Assembly (NCBI GenBank): GCA_946811185.2
Contig: OX328098.1
Span: forward strand, 21,957,084 to 22,021,083
Direction: 5' to 3'
Length of the DNA stretch: 64,000 nucleotides
Origin: Hippopus hippopus
Taxonomy: Eukaryota > Mollusca > Bivalvia > Cardiida > Cardiidae
The notes under the pieces were generated by a model that ran no database searches, was not told the origin of the DNA, and was given only the letters and a program-made list of their open reading frames with translations. Position numbers and translations under genes: made by a program. Shown here in pieces: positions 10,446-21,196 of this stretch. The number at the start of each line of letters is the position of its first letter. The first letter of the stretch is position 1.

Positions 10446-10671
10446 TCTTTTACCACACAAACCAGAGTTGTAATGACCCTGAAGAAAGAAGGCTTTTGAT
10501 AACATTGTGGGAAAAGGAGTTAATGCTGTTTACCAGCATTCTACCCTTTTTCCCACAATGTTTTCTACTCTATCAAAGACACAAAATTAATTTGAGCTAC
10601 ATAAATATTTTGTCGTCTATACATGCTTTCAATTTGGTCGAGTCCAAAATTTTGTTGTATGGTAAAGAATC
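10446..10671 (+). mobile_element. P67 copy, full length
   Basis: CTTTTACCACACAAACCAG to GTATGGTAAAGAATCAA. The central part is worn (TGCTGTTTACCAGC), unusually with T rather than A at the centre for this orientation. Confidence 0.85.
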
Positions 10672-10964
10672 AAGCAGGTAATTAATGGGTGAATGCTTTG
10701 ACTGCTCACTTAGTCAATGAAAGATGTTAAATCTTCATGAAATAGATTTAACTTGCATGTAGCAGTTTCAAGACTGTTTTGACCAGAAAATATGTCTCAA
10801 AGTACTGTGCAGCACATAGATAAATGATCAGACTGCAGTCCACTCATTCACTCCAATACTCTATATGAGCATTTACCTTTTTCCCCCCAGTCTTTTCAGA
10901 AGCCCTTTCCAGGAATTGTTAAAGCCTATATTTTCTCAGATTAACTATCGTTTTTTAATTTCCT

Positions 10965-11171
10965 TTGAGAAAGAAAGCTGTTGCCAACAATTTCGGAAAA
11001 ACGAGAACCAGCACATGGTTACCAGCATTTTCTCCTTTTTTCCACAATGTTTTCCAACCTATAGAAGATGAATCTTACTTTTCTCCACATTGTTGTACTT
11101 TTTTTTTTGCCTGTGTACACAGTTTCAATTTGGACAATTCTGAAATTTTGTTGTCTAGTAAAGGGCTTAAC
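10965..11171 (+). mobile_element. P67 copy ending 50 bp before the E-protein exon
   Basis: The left arm is disrupted (GAACCAGCACATGGTTACC) while the right arm is good. It closes with TTGTTGTCTAGTAAAGGGCTTAA. The 3' splice site of the exon at 11222 lies in the next 50 bp. Confidence 0.72.
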
Positions 11172-11221
11172 AGTGTAATTCAGTCAAATCTTATTTGTCA
11201 ATTTCTTTGTTTCTATTTCAG

Positions 11222-11282
11222 GCCTGCCTACAGATTTGGCCAGAGTGACAAAGAGCTAAATGATCTGCTGGATTTTAGTGCT
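11222..11282 (+). CDS. TCF4/TCF12: E-protein (class I bHLH) exon encoding first half of AD1/LDFS activation motif
   Basis: This 61-bp internal exon has one leading base completing an upstream codon, then 20 codons ending FGQSDKELNDLLDFSA. The core DKELxDLLDFSA is the signature of activation domain 1 of E-proteins (vertebrate TCF3/E2A, TCF4/E2-2, TCF12/HEB), a short amphipathic helix that binds the KIX domain of p300/CBP and the TAFH domain of ETO proteins. Acceptor TTTCAG|G and donor GCT|GTGAGT are canonical, and the exon ends in phase 0. The motif resumes exactly at the next exon (33738), in frame, the same exon break I recall for vertebrate TCF4. The bHLH domain is outside the window. Vertebrate paralogues arose from one ancestor, so TCF3, TCF4 or TCF12 cannot be chosen for an invertebrate. 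A hairpin MITE ends about 50 bp upstream and another repeat starts within about 60 bp downstream. Confidence 0.9.
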
Positions 11283-11319
11283 GTGAGTATTGCTATATCA
11301 TCTGAACAGACCCTGAGAT

Positions 11320-11569
11320 AACCGGGTTGTTTTTGGCTTTAACTGATTGTCTTCCTGTGACTTTTGCAGACAGCAATAGATACAAGCTCCGACTGCAGAA
11401 AATGTGCAGTCTGGTCTTGGATCTATACAGTACACTGTAACCTTCCTGATGCCAAAGTATGAATCGTCTCCACAGGCTGCTAAAATTATCTTTGTAGAAT
11501 ATAAGAAAAAAAAAATCAACATGAATATATTTAGCAGCCAAAAAATTCAACATCCATTAGATGTTTTAA
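11320..11569. mobile_element. Family-2 MITE just downstream of the E-protein exon
   Basis: The core pairs CTCCGACTGCAGAAAATG with GTGCAGTCTGGTCTTGG imperfectly. Its far end abuts the TTAA of the P67 copy at 11566. It starts within roughly 40-60 bp of the exon donor. Confidence 0.6.
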
Positions 11570-11795
11570 CTCTTTACCAAACAACAAAAATGTAGACTTG
11601 TCTAAATTCAAAGCATTTGCAGATGACAATTTAAATGTGGCTCAAATGGTGCAAACTTTCTTTGATTAGGTAGAAAACATTGTGGGAAAAGGAGAAAATG
11701 CTGGTTACCAGCATTTTCTCCTTTTTTCCACTATATTTTCAAAAGGCTTCTTTCCCAGGGTCGTGAAATGTCGGCATTGTGTGGTAAAGGGTTAA
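11566..11795 (-). mobile_element. P67 copy, full length (230 bp)
   Basis: TTAACTCTTTACCAAACAAC to GTGTGGTAAAGGGTTAA, both TTAA intact. The first palindrome arm is canonical and the second has TTTTTTCCACTATATTTTC. Confidence 0.92.
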
Positions 11796-11905
11796 CATCT
11801 TTCCACTTGCACTAAAATCTGGTTTGTGGGTAGTCATAAAAAATGTCTCTTGGTCTCATGCAGAAGATTTGGATGAGTAACTGCAACACAGATTGCAATG
11901 AAGAC

Positions 11906-12017
11906 GTGACCTCTCTGTAAAGGGGGTTTAATGCATTTGCAAAAAGTATTGACCTAGGTCAGCCTGCACAGTCTGTGCAGGCTGACCTGAGTCGAAACTT
12001 TTTGCTTTTTGCTAATT
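11906..12017. mobile_element. Family-3 MITE, one half deleted
   Basis: CTCTGTAAAGGGGGTTTAATG then a core of AGGTCAGCCTGCACAG and CTGTGCAGGCTGACCT, a perfect 16-bp stem. Only one outer arm is retained. Confidence 0.75.
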
Positions 12018-12080
12018 TTCTGCTTTTCAATGGACCATTCTACTTCATGGTTTGGCAGATTGTTTGACAGAATTGATTTT

Positions 12081-13277
12081 TAGTTCAACCTGAGCACGAA
12101 GTGCTCAAAGTAAGCTTTTGTTATTGTGCTGTGTCCTTCGTCTGTTGTGTGTCTTGTGTTGTCCGTCGTCAACTTTTACCTTGTGTACGCTCTAGAGGCC
12201 ACATTTTCAGTCCGATACTCATGAAACTCGGTCAGAATGTTTGTCTTGATAATACCTTGGACGAGTTCGAAAATGGGTCATGTCAGGTCAAAAACTATGT
12301 CACTAGGTCAAATCTTAGAAAAACCTTGTGTACACGCTAGAGGCCATATTTTCAGTCCAGTACTTTTGAAAGTTGGTCAGAATGTTTATCTTGATAATAT
12401 CTTGGACGAGTTTGAAAATGGGTAATGTGGGGTCAAAAACTAGGTCACTAGGTCAGATTTTAGAAAAACTTTGTGTACGCTCTAGAGGCCAGATTTTCAG
12501 TCCAATACTTTTGAAAGTTGGTCAGAGTGTTTGTCTTGATAATGTCTTGGATGAGTTTGAAAGTGGGTCATGTAGGGTCAATAACTAGGTCACTAGGTCA
12601 AACATTAGAAAAACTTTGTGTATGCTCTAGAAGCCACAATATCAGTTCGATACTCATGAAACTTGGTCAGAATGTTTGTCTTGATAATATGTTGGACTAG
12701 TTTGAAAATGGGTCCAGTCAGGTCAAAAAACTAGGTTACTAGGTCAAATCTTAGATAAATCTTGTGTGCCCTCTAGAGGCCACATTTTCAGTCAAATACT
12801 CATGAAAGTTTGTCAAAATGCTTATCTTAATGTTATCTGAAAGGATTTTGAAAATGGGTCCTGTTGGTTCAAAAACTAGGTCACTGGGACCAATCTTTGA
12901 AAAAGCTTGTGTATGCTTTAGAGGCCACATTTTCAGGCAAACATTCATGAAACTTCGTCAGAATGTTTGTCTTGACAACATCTTGGATAAGTTTGAAAAT
13001 GGGTCATGTCAGTTTGATAACTAGGTCACCAGGACAAATCTTAGAAAAACCTAGTGTACACTATTTAAGTTTAATACTCATCAAACTTGGTGAGAATGTT
13101 TGTCTTGATGACATCTTGGATGAGTCTAGAAAAAGCTAGTGTACAAGCTAGAGGCCAAATTTTCAGTCCAATAATTATGAAAGCTTGTTAGAATTTCTGT
13201 CAATATATCTCCAGAGATTGAAAATAGGGCATGTTTGGTCAAAAGGCTCAGGTGAGCGACTTCAGGGCCATCTTGTT
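12081..13277 (+). mobile_element. Tandem-repeat element, 145-bp units (Helentron-like), copy 1
   Basis: It begins TAGTTCAACCTGAGCACG, has a CTG/GTC-rich leader, then about seven imperfect units of 145 bp. Successive unit landmarks CTAGAGGCCACATTTTCAG fall at about 12191, 12336, 12481 and 12626. It ends CTCAGGTGAGCGACTTCAG, which is inverse to the opening GCTCACCTGAG type sequence, followed by GGGCCATCTTGTT. The terminal hairpin seen in other copies has lost one arm here. Because 145 is not a multiple of 3, the many 60-80 residue frames across it are artefacts. Confidence 0.85.
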
Positions 13278-13519
13278 ATTGTTCTAAAATCCTGTGATGA
13301 CTTCCTTGGTATAATGCATCATGAAGAGGCATTAAACCTTTTGTCAGAGCAATGCTGAAAGAATTTTTTTCACATCCCTCTTGTCCGGACCTCCAAACAC
13401 TTTTCTTACCCAGACGTTGTTTAATGCACTAATAAAAATTATGACAAAGGGAGATATTGGAAATGTAAAACAAATATCTATATTTGTGACAATGTTTCTG
13501 TCATTTTGTTCAGTCTTCT

Positions 13520-13790
13520 GCCCCGCCCGGGTGGCTCAGTGGTGAGTGTGTCGGACTCATGACCTGGTGGTTGTGAGTTCGATACCCGGTTGAGGCGAGC
13601 TTTCTTTCCGGCATATTTTCGCCTCTCACCTCTGCTGAAGCATGTGAGAAAAGTAGTCGGTGGCTTTGGAAAGAAAGTTGTGTTAGTACTGGTGTGAGAA
13701 AGCCAGGAAACACATGTGCGTCACCGACCGCCATGATATGACCTTAGCTGTTAAAGTGGCGTTAAATCCCAATACAACCAACCAAACCAA
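13520..13790 (+). mobile_element. SINE A, full length, 14-bp target duplication
   Basis: The tRNA-derived head has an A-box-like TGGCTCAGTGGTGAG and a B box GAGTTCGATACCC. The body includes TGTGAGAAAAGTAGTCGGTGG, GTACTGGTGTGAGAAAGCC and CATGATATGACC, and the tail is (CCAA)n. It is flanked by direct repeats TTGTTCAGTCTTCT at 13506-13519 and 13791-13804. It is almost identical to the copy at 49809, so both are recent. The open frame on its minus strand is not a gene. Confidence 0.93.
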
Positions 13791-13825
13791 TTGTTCAGTC
13801 TTCTAGCCAGATGGTATCTTGCATG

Positions 13826-14053
13826 TTTACCCCTTTCCCAAACAACACATTTTAGACCCTTTCAAATTCAAAATATCTGCAGATGACAAATTCAAAAGTA
13901 GTACAAATGCGCTCAAGTTCTTTGATATGATAGAAAACATTGTGGGAAAAGGAGAAAAAGCTGGTTACCAGCATTTTCTTGTGTTTCACAATGTTTTGGA
14001 AAGCCTTCCTTCCTTGAGTCTTCAAAACTTTGAATTTTGTGGTTAAGGGTTAA
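13826..14053 (-). mobile_element. P67 copy, full length
   Basis: TTTACCCCTTTCCCAAACAAC to GTGGTTAAGGGTTAA. The left arm is canonical except AAAAAGCTGG; the right arm is shortened (TCTTGTGTTTCACAATG). Confidence 0.85.
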
Positions 14054-14199
14054 GATAAACATCAAAAACTGCCAAGTTAGTTGCTCCCTTCTGTAAAAGT
14101 TCCAAAAAATAAATACTTATTTCCAGGTAACATTGAAAGCAATATGAAACAGAATGCAGGGTAAACATTTTATATGCTAAAATAGTATTTCATCATTTT

Positions 14200-16966
14200 T
14201 AGCTCACCTGAGCATGAAGTGCTCATGGTGAGCTTTTGTGATGGTGCTGTGTCTGTCGTCCATCATGTGTTGTCCATCGTCAACTTTTACCTTGTGTATG
14301 CTCTAGAGGCCACATTTTTTGTCCGATACTCATGTATCTTGGTCTGATTGTTTTGTCTTGATGATATCTTGGAGGAGTTCGAAAATGGGTCATGTCAGGT
14401 CAAAAACAAGATGACACTAGGTCAAATCTTAGAAAGACCTTGTGTACACTTTAGAGGCCACATTTTCAGTCCAAAACTCTTGAGAAATGGTCAGAATGTT
14501 TGTCTTGATGATATCTCGGATGAGTTCGAAAATGGGTCATGTCGGGGCAAAAACTAGGTCACTAGGTCAAATCTTAGAAAACCCATGTGTACGCTCTAGA
14601 GGCCACATTTTCAGTCCAAAACTCTTGAAAGTTGTTCAGAATGTTTGTCTTGATGATATCTCGGATGAGTTTGAAGATGGGTCATGTCGGGTCAAAAACT
14701 AGGTAACTAGGCAGGGCTTTTTTTCCTTCTATTATTGAGGCAGATATTCGGTGACTGCCCAATTGCAAAAAGCATCATTTTTTCCCAATCATGGTGAAAG
14801 AATTTCCCAATTTTGCTGAAAGAATTTCCTAATTTTGCTTGAAGAATTTCTCATAATATGATGCTGAAATTCCCAATAAGTTAAAATACGAATTTCTCAA
14901 AAGCTATTTCAAACGACCAGACACAAAACTTTCGTTATTTAGCAGTGATTGAAACCGAAAGCAGGCTTTTTATTGATTTGTACCGAAATGACTCGGCTGA
15001 CTGCGCTGCAGTACGGCCGAAATGTTGCGTTTTCTTGGCACTATTTGGTTTGTTTAATGGAGGCATCCTCAACCGAACCGAGTTATTTTTTTGTGCATTT
15101 TAACACCGCACGTAGACTGAACACGGTTGTCATCTCCCTATCATTCAGTATTAAATCCTTTGACATGTTATGTAATTTTTGTCTTTAGTAGAAACTTACA
15201 GCTGACTAAAGAAGTTTACTTTAACTTAACACTGTGGAACACATTCTTACTCGGTTGCAGTCAACATATTAAAAAAAAACAAAAACGCTGTATCAAAGTA
15301 AAACATGTCAAGCACCGGGAAACATTATAAAAAGTTTGTTAAAAGGGCTGCAGATGATAAAGGCCACCACAGCCGGTTCAAATTCTTTGCTGATCGATCT
15401 ACAGGTAATAAAATCTCTGCATACTGAGTCTCAATCTGAAGTGCCGGTTCTGTTGGGCATTGCCGATCTCCCTTTGTCTGAAGACTAGACAATTATTATC
15501 ACTCCACGTGATGCAAACTCTACATCTCCAGTTAAAATATCCAAGCCTAGCCTTGTAACTTTTACAGAATATGATTCCCTTGTATCATATGATGGCCAGA
15601 AAGCAGCTCTTCTAAAGTATTAACTCCGGCACCCATGGGTGTACCACAGTAGTGTTAAAAAGGGCTATAAGCCTGTATGTGCAAATGCTGTGAGATATTT
15701 GACCATAGTTTAAGCAGTTAAAGTGTGACTGTTGAATTTGTTTCACTTAATTATTAAATTGCTGCACCTTTCTATTTACTGTATGTATGTACACTGCCAT
15801 TAATTTGTTTTATCGATGTACCTTGAAAGTAAGTCTGATTTTTCCCAATTTGGCCAAAATCGCCCTTGAATTTCCCAAAATGAAAAGCTAAGGCCCCTTC
15901 CCAATTTTTTGAAAAAAAAGCCCTGCTGTGTCAAATCTTAGAAAGACCTTGTGTATACTCTACAGCGATGTTTTCAGTCCAAAACTATCGAAAGTTGGTC
16001 AGAATGTTTGTCTTGATGCTTTCTAGAACAAGTTTGAAAATTGGTCTTGTTGGGTCAAAAACTAGGTCAGAAGGTCAAATCTTAGAAAAACCTTGTGTAA
16101 GCTCCAAAGGCCTCCTTTTCAGTGCAATACTCATAAAAGTTGATCAGAATTTTTGTCTTGATGATTTCTTGGATAAGTTTGAAAACGGGTCATTTCAGGT
16201 CAAAAACTAGGTCACTAGGTCAAATCTTACAAATCTTGTGTACACTCTAGAGGCCACATTTTCAGTCCAAAACTCTTGAAAGTTGGTCAGAATGTTTTTC
16301 TTGATGATATCTTGGATGAACCTGAAAAAGGGTCATATCGGGTCAAAAACTAGGTCACTTGGTCAAATCTTAGCAAACCTTATGTACGCTCTGGAGGCCA
16401 CATTTTCAGTCCAAAACGCTTTAAATTTTGTCAGAATGTTTGTCTTGATGATATCTCAGACGAGTGAAAATGGGTCATGTTGGGTCAAAAACTAGGTCAG
16501 TAGGTCAAATCTTAGAAAAACCTTGTGTACGCTCTAGAGGCCACATTTTCAGTGCAATACTCACAAAACTTGGTCAGAATGTTTGTCTTGATGATGTCTC
16601 GGACGAGTTTGAAAATGGGTCATGTTGGGTCAAAAACTAGGTAAGTAGGTCAAATCTTGGAAAAACCTTGTGTATGCTCTAGAGGCCACATTTTCTGACC
16701 AATACTTATGAAAGGTGGTCAGAATCTTTGTTTTGATAGTATTTACAATGGGAAAATTAGCTATGTTTGGCTAAAAAGTAGGTCACTGAGAGAAATTCTA
16801 GAAAAAACTTGTGTACAAGCTTGAGGCCAAATTTTCAGTCCAGTGATTATGAAAGCTTGGTAGAATGTTTGTTATAATACATGTATCTCAAAAGAGATCA
16901 AAAATCGGTCATGTTTGGTCAAAAGACTCACGTGAGCGACTTCAGGGCCATCATGGCCCGCTTGTT
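14200..16966 (+). mobile_element. Tandem-repeat element (Helentron-like), copy 2, split by a hAT element
   Basis: TAGCTCACCTGAGCATGAAG opens it, with three 145-bp units before the insertion (14712-15925) and about seven after. It ends GTGAGCGACTTCAGG, a terminal hairpin GGGCCATCATGGCCC, then CTTGTT. Removing the insert restores a continuous 145-bp unit, so this element predates the hAT. Confidence 0.88.
14712..15925 (+). mobile_element. hAT-type element, 1.2 kb, with decayed transposase-like N-terminus
   Basis: The termini are CAGGGCTTTTTTT and AAAAAAAGCCCTG. The 5 bp before it (CTAGG) and after it (CTGTG) sit where the tandem unit reads CTAGG once, so a 5-bp duplication with two later changes is likely. 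From ATG at 15305 it reads TGKHYKKFVKRAADDKG and then shifts frame; further on HPWVYHSSVKKGYK resembles the entry to the BED/TTF-type zinc finger of hAT transposases. Stops and a deletion relative to the 52756 copy make it a dead internally deleted derivative. The low-complexity flanks repeat AATTTCCCAATTTTGC. Confidence 0.8.
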
Positions 16967-17010
16967 TCAACATTTTCTGACAAATGACCGAAATTTTATC
17001 AATCTGCTGT

Positions 17011-17060
17011 GACTGGTCTTTGGACAAGGCTAAAATTTTGTCATCTGGTAAAGGGTTAAA
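17011..17060 (+). repeat. P67 right end fragment
   Basis: TTTGGACAAGGCTAAAATTTT through CATCTGGTAAAGGGTTAA. Confidence 0.65.
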
Positions 17061-17222
17061 AAGTGTCTAAAAGGGTAGAATTTGTATTTGACAGGATGAA
17101 AACATTGCAGGGGAAAAGGAGAAAATGCTGATAAACATTTTCTTCTCTTCCCACGATGTTTTCAAAAGCACTGTTCCCACAGGGCCTTGGAAAATAATGA
17201 ACTGTTTGGTAATGGGTTAAAA
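17055..17222 (-). mobile_element. P67 copy, long spacer lost
   Basis: GATGAAAACATTGCAGGGG to TGTTTGGTAATGGGTTAA. About 8 bp are missing at the centre (ATGCTGATAAACATTTTC). Confidence 0.72.
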
Positions 17223-17606
17223 ATTTGATACATCATCATTGTGAGGTTAAAGTTGCAAGAACAATTTCAGAATATTTTTTGTTTGTAACACTAGAATTCC
17301 CTTTCCCTCCTGGCTTCAGTGCTTTTTATTAAGTTTTTTTTTTGTAGTCTAATATTTTGTTTGGTTGCTATGCTGCATTTTTTGTTGCTATAACTATTTT
17401 ATGAATAGAAAAACAGGCATTTTATTCTAAAAAGGCTTTTTGCTAGAGAAAGTATTGTAAAAAACCTTGTTTATTATGAAATTATTTTGTACTTCCAAGA
17501 TTTAAACTTACAAAAATGTCTATTGTCAGATAGGTTTTTTTCGAAGGTGTAAGAGAATGGTGACTTTTACAACAGCACGCTTAATTTCTCCATGTTGTAC
17601 AATGTT
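17223..17606. other. Unassigned AT-rich sequence
   Basis: No gene or named repeat is seen. Confidence 0.4.
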
Positions 17607-17807
17607 TTAACCCTTTGCCACACACGAACATTTCAGATGACAAAGTAAATGTTATCCTTATTGATAGCTATTGGCTTTGACAGAGCAGAAAATATTGTAG
17701 GGAATAGAGAAAAACTGGTACCAGCATTTTCTCCTTTTCCCACAATGTTTTCAAAAAGCCTTTTCTTCATGGTCATTAAATCTTGGAACTGTGTGGCAAA
17801 GGTTTAA
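17607..17807 (-). mobile_element. P67 copy, worn
   Basis: TTAACCCTTTGCCACACACG to GTGTGGCAAAGGTTTAA. The left arm is shortened; centre ACTGGTACCAGC. Confidence 0.78.
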
Positions 17808-18095
17808 AGGCCTAAATCTTCTACAGGATCTTGAAAATAGGGGACTCAGTGATACTTTTACAAATTTGAAACAGTGGGACACAGGGCCCTCTGTCTGTGA
17901 AAAGTATGGGACATCTGTGAAATTTATGCACCCCTTTTTGTTGTATCCAAATTTTTTAAAATTGTTGCACTTGCCAAGTCGGGTGCTCGTTACAAAATTA
18001 ATCAATAAACAACAACCTCAATACCTTTTTATTTCGCGTTCAGCTTTATGTATTCCTTGGGATCATGTCAAGTTGCCTGTGTAAAGATGACTAAT

Positions 18096-18557
18096 CAGTG
18101 TTCCCACTAGCTTTTTATTTCAAGGGTACGCTTACATAGAGAGTATGACAATAATGGTTCTGAACTAGAGGTAAAGCAATCAATATTGATGATTTGCAGC
18201 ACAAAAGTCTGTTATATTAAGATACCTGTGGAAATTTACTGCTTAAAGTCATCAAAAAGCTGAAAAGACGGTCTGAAGTGACTCTGATCGGACAATGTCA
18301 GAAGGAACATTTTGTTGTGTCATTGGTTTCTGTGTTTTTTGCTTCGATCATTTTTTCATGCGAGTTAATTTATGGATAGGTATTTCCGCGTGATTTGATA
18401 ATAATTTATCAATAAGGGTAGCCTGTTATTTTACACAAGTTAAGCGGATAATGTTTTTTTTTTCTTACATGAGGTCTCGCATGTAACCAAAATTTGTTAC
18501 ATGAATTTCAATTCTATAACGTGATTTACGCAATAATTTGCGTGAGTGGGAACACTG
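18096..18557. mobile_element. 462-bp hAT-like element
   Basis: The terminal inverted repeats are CAGTGTTCCCACT (18096) and AGTGGGAACACTG (ending 18557). CAGTGTTCCC-type ends are common in hAT elements. I see no clear target duplication and no coding capacity. Confidence 0.65.
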
Positions 18558-19707
18558 AAAGCATTCGTCACAACTCGGCCGATTCCATAACTACATCTGA
18601 TTTGATGGCTCCCATCACCCAAGGTATGCCGAATGCAGTGAGAGGTGCATATCGGATGAGACCTAAGGTCGAATCCGATAGTCACCTCTTTACACACGCA
18701 AATGATCCAACCACACAGAAATGCAGACTGATGTAATATTCCTTTTATTATATACCTCACCACAATAACTGTAAAGAAACATCACAAAATCAATACAAAG
18801 AACCAAAAGTTCAGAGAACTATATTTATTTGTACATATGTACAATATTTATGAATGGCGGATGAATATAGATAAATAACGATAAGTCTGCATAGATCAGT
18901 ATGCATTTAAAAATGGCGGTTGCTACCCCGAGCCGCTACAAGAAAAAAGACAACAACTGTGGCTAAAAAATTATTTTTTTTAAACACTGAAAAGGTATTC
19001 AGTGGTTGTTATATCACTGTCACTGTCAAAAATAGTACATTTCTTTTCCTTTGTACACAGGAGGCAAGTCAAGCTTGTGATTATGAATCGCGATTCTTAA
19101 GTTCACAAGCGTATCGTACAGTAGCATATATGGAAATCTCTTTCGAAGCAACACATGAATTATGTAATGGGCATTGATATCGACAAAATGAAGTTCTGCA
19201 TAGAAACAATTTTTGAAAAAAGTAGACGAGAAGTAACAGATGAAATAGCTATGAATACACTAAAAAATGGGGTTTTTGTGCTTCGTCATGCAGGCCGAGC
19301 ATGTTAGGAATTTGGCGAAAAGAGCCGAACATCAATACACAACATAGTCCGTGTACACGATTATGCTCTACACACGGTACTAGACTGATACTGAAAAATT
19401 TTCTGTCAAGTTGTATTGGCGCGTTAGATAACGCCTGTATTTTACTCGGATCATTGATAGGTAAATAATAAAGTAGAATATTCTAAAAGATAAAACCCGG
19501 AACGCAGTCGCTCTTAAAATCCGAAACGCAGTCACACCGACGGGCAAATGTATGCACCCAAGAGATGCACATCTTTTAAAAATCTGCGTCCTTGGCGATT
19601 TTTATGCGCCATTCCCGCAGGGCGCGCAGGTAAATGAATCACTGGGACTGTTTGATAAAAGGGTTAAATAGCTCAATAACCATCAAGCAGTGCCCTAAAA
19701 TAGCATC
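18558..19707. other. Unassigned, GC-richer sequence
   Basis: It is noticeably richer in CpG than its surroundings, with no P67 copies over 1.1 kb. The start (18565-18600), read on the minus strand, resembles 44212-44250 (AGATGTAGTTA ... GAGTTGTGACGA). An ATG in a good context at 18913 gives only 17 codons (MAVATPSRYKKKDNN...) before a stop. It could be an old transposon or a promoter-like island; nothing decides. Confidence 0.4.
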
Positions 19708-19785
19708 ATTTGCCTCGCATATAATTTTGTTACCTGCAAAAGCTTTCAATATGGACTGGTCTCGAATTTTGTTTTCTGGCACATA
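19708..19785 (+). repeat. P67 right end fragment
   Basis: CCTGCAAAAGCTTTCAATATG and GTCTCGAATTTTGTTTTCTGG. Confidence 0.6.
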
Positions 19786-19879
19786 ATTATGTTTTCCCTT
19801 GGATGGCTGCTAAACTCTTGTACTTCTGTTATTTTTGAAACTCTGAAAGTTGATTTTATATCATGGTTTGTCTTAATGT

Positions 19880-20113
19880 TTAACCTTTTACCACACGACA
19901 AAATTATAGAAAGATCCAAAGCGGAAGCATTTCCAAAGGACATAGTAAACTTGGCACAAGTAATGGGATTTGTCTGTAAAAGAGAAGAAAACATTGTGGG
20001 AAAAGGAGAAAATGCTGGTAACCAGCATTAATTTTTCTCCTTTTCCTGCAATGTTTTCAAAAGGCTTCTTTCTCAGTGTCGTTAAAACTCGGGATTATGT
20101 GGTAAAAAGTTAA
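19880..20113 (-). mobile_element. P67 copy with flipped centre and small insertion
   Basis: TTAACCTTTTACCACACGAC to ATGTGGTAAAAAGTTAA. The body is minus-oriented but the centre reads GGTAACC, the form usual for plus copies. Six extra bases (TAATTT) break the right arm. Confidence 0.88.
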
Positions 20114-20316
20114 CTCTTTACCAAATGACAATATTTAGAGTTGTTCATTTTGAAAGCATTTTTAGACAACTAATAAGATTGCCTTTGTCAGGTTAGCAAA
20201 CATTGTACGAAAGGAGAAAATGCTGGATATGAGCATTTTCTCTTTTTCCCAAAATGATTTCAAAAGGCTCTTTCATCAGGGTTATTAAAAAATGGAACTG
20301 TTTGTTGAAGGGTTAA
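20110..20316 (-). mobile_element. P67 copy, shares TTAA with the previous one
   Basis: TTAACTCTTTACCAAATGAC to GTTTGTTGAAGGGTTAA. The centre is worn (CTGGATATGAGC) and shortened. Confidence 0.82.
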
Positions 20317-20527
20317 ATGTCAACATATCACACAAGTTTAAATGCCTGTTTTTCTTGGTAGTTTTTGTGTTAATACTTATGTTTTTGTTGTGTTTTCTTT
20401 TTTTCTCTTTTTATATATCTGCTACTATCTTCCCTGCACACACCACTGCATGTTGATTGTTGGCTCGGCTTGATGAAAAACAGTTTAACGACCCTTATCA
20501 CAAGGTTAGTATTGTTGTATTTAACAC

Positions 20528-20740
20528 TTAACGCTTTATCGCACAATGACCTTGAGAAAAATGGCTTTTGAAAACATTTTTGGAAAAGGAGAAAATGCTG
20601 GTAACCAGCATTTTCTCCTTTTCTTACAATGTTTTCGGCCTTACAAATGCAAATTCTAAGGTTAAATCATATATAATTTTCCGTCTGCAATTGCGTACAA
20701 TTTGGACCAGTCTAAAATTTTGTCGTTGGGTAAGGATTAA
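20528..20740 (+). mobile_element. P67 copy, full length
   Basis: TTAACGCTTTATCGCACAATG to GTTGGGTAAGGATTAA. Left arm ACATTTTTGGAAAAGG; right arm CTTTTCTTACAATG, so here the arms do not match. Confidence 0.85.
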
Positions 20741-20965
20741 TTCCAGGATTGTGCCAAGGATTTTTTTAGACAGGGAACAATAATACAATAAAGTTTCAGA
20801 AATAGGGAACATTTTTAAAATAAATAAGACAAAATGGGCTCATGACTAATTCCCAAATAGTTTTGAAAGGGGCACAGTCCTACCTGTGTGCTATATAATG
20901 GGACATTTGTGTCATTCAGTGGAACCATGTTCCAGAATCTGTGCCTTGGTAGTACACTGGAATCC

Positions 20966-21196
20966 TTAACTCTTTATTCAAACAACCCCGAGTTTTAATG
21001 ACCCTGAAAGGGATGGCTTTTGAAAACCATGTTGGAAAAGGAGAAAATGCTGGTAACCAGCATTTTCTCCTTTTCCAACATGGTTTTCTACCATGTCAAA
21101 GACAGAAATCATCATTCTAACTGCATGTATTTTATAGTCTGCAAATGTTTTTCAATTTGGTCTGGTCCAAACTTTTGTCGTTTGGTAAAGGGTTAA
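20966..21196 (+). mobile_element. P67 copy with co-varying palindrome arms
   Basis: TTAACTCTTTATTCAAACAAC to GTTTGGTAAAGGGTTAA. Both arms carry the same non-consensus sequence, GAAAACCATGTTGGAAAAGG on the left and its exact complement on the right, in place of GAAAACATTGTGGGAAAAGG. The 67-bp class palindrome therefore remains perfect despite an insertion and a substitution. Confidence 0.92.

Larger units (their letters stand above)
1..11221 (+). other. 5' region of the E-protein gene, upstream intron(s)
   Basis: The coding exon at 11222 starts behind a 3' splice site, so at least one exon with the initiator codon must lie upstream. I see no candidate for it here, so this stretch is at least partly intron and the first exon is probably left of the window. 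It is filled with P67 MITE copies and decayed DNA. The final bases before the exon form a T-rich tract ending TTTCTATTTCAG, a strong acceptor. Whether all of it is intron cannot be settled without a transcript. Confidence 0.6.

Noticed and set aside
12101..12588. Overlapping frames encoding repeated GQNVCLDN..LDEFENGS peptides (also 14348-14702, 15968-16495, 25632-26583)
   Set aside because: They arise from the 145-bp non-coding tandem unit; 145 is not divisible by 3, so each unit shifts frame and the peptides stop after 60-116 residues.
13520..13600. tRNA gene candidates at SINE heads (also 49809, 45912, 58097)
   Set aside because: A and B boxes are present, but the copies continue into a common SINE body and tail with target duplications and no proper acceptor stem.
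18912..18965. ATGGCGGTTGCTACC as an alternative first coding exon
   Set aside because: Good start context but only 17 codons, no similarity to E-protein N-termini, and no clear donor.
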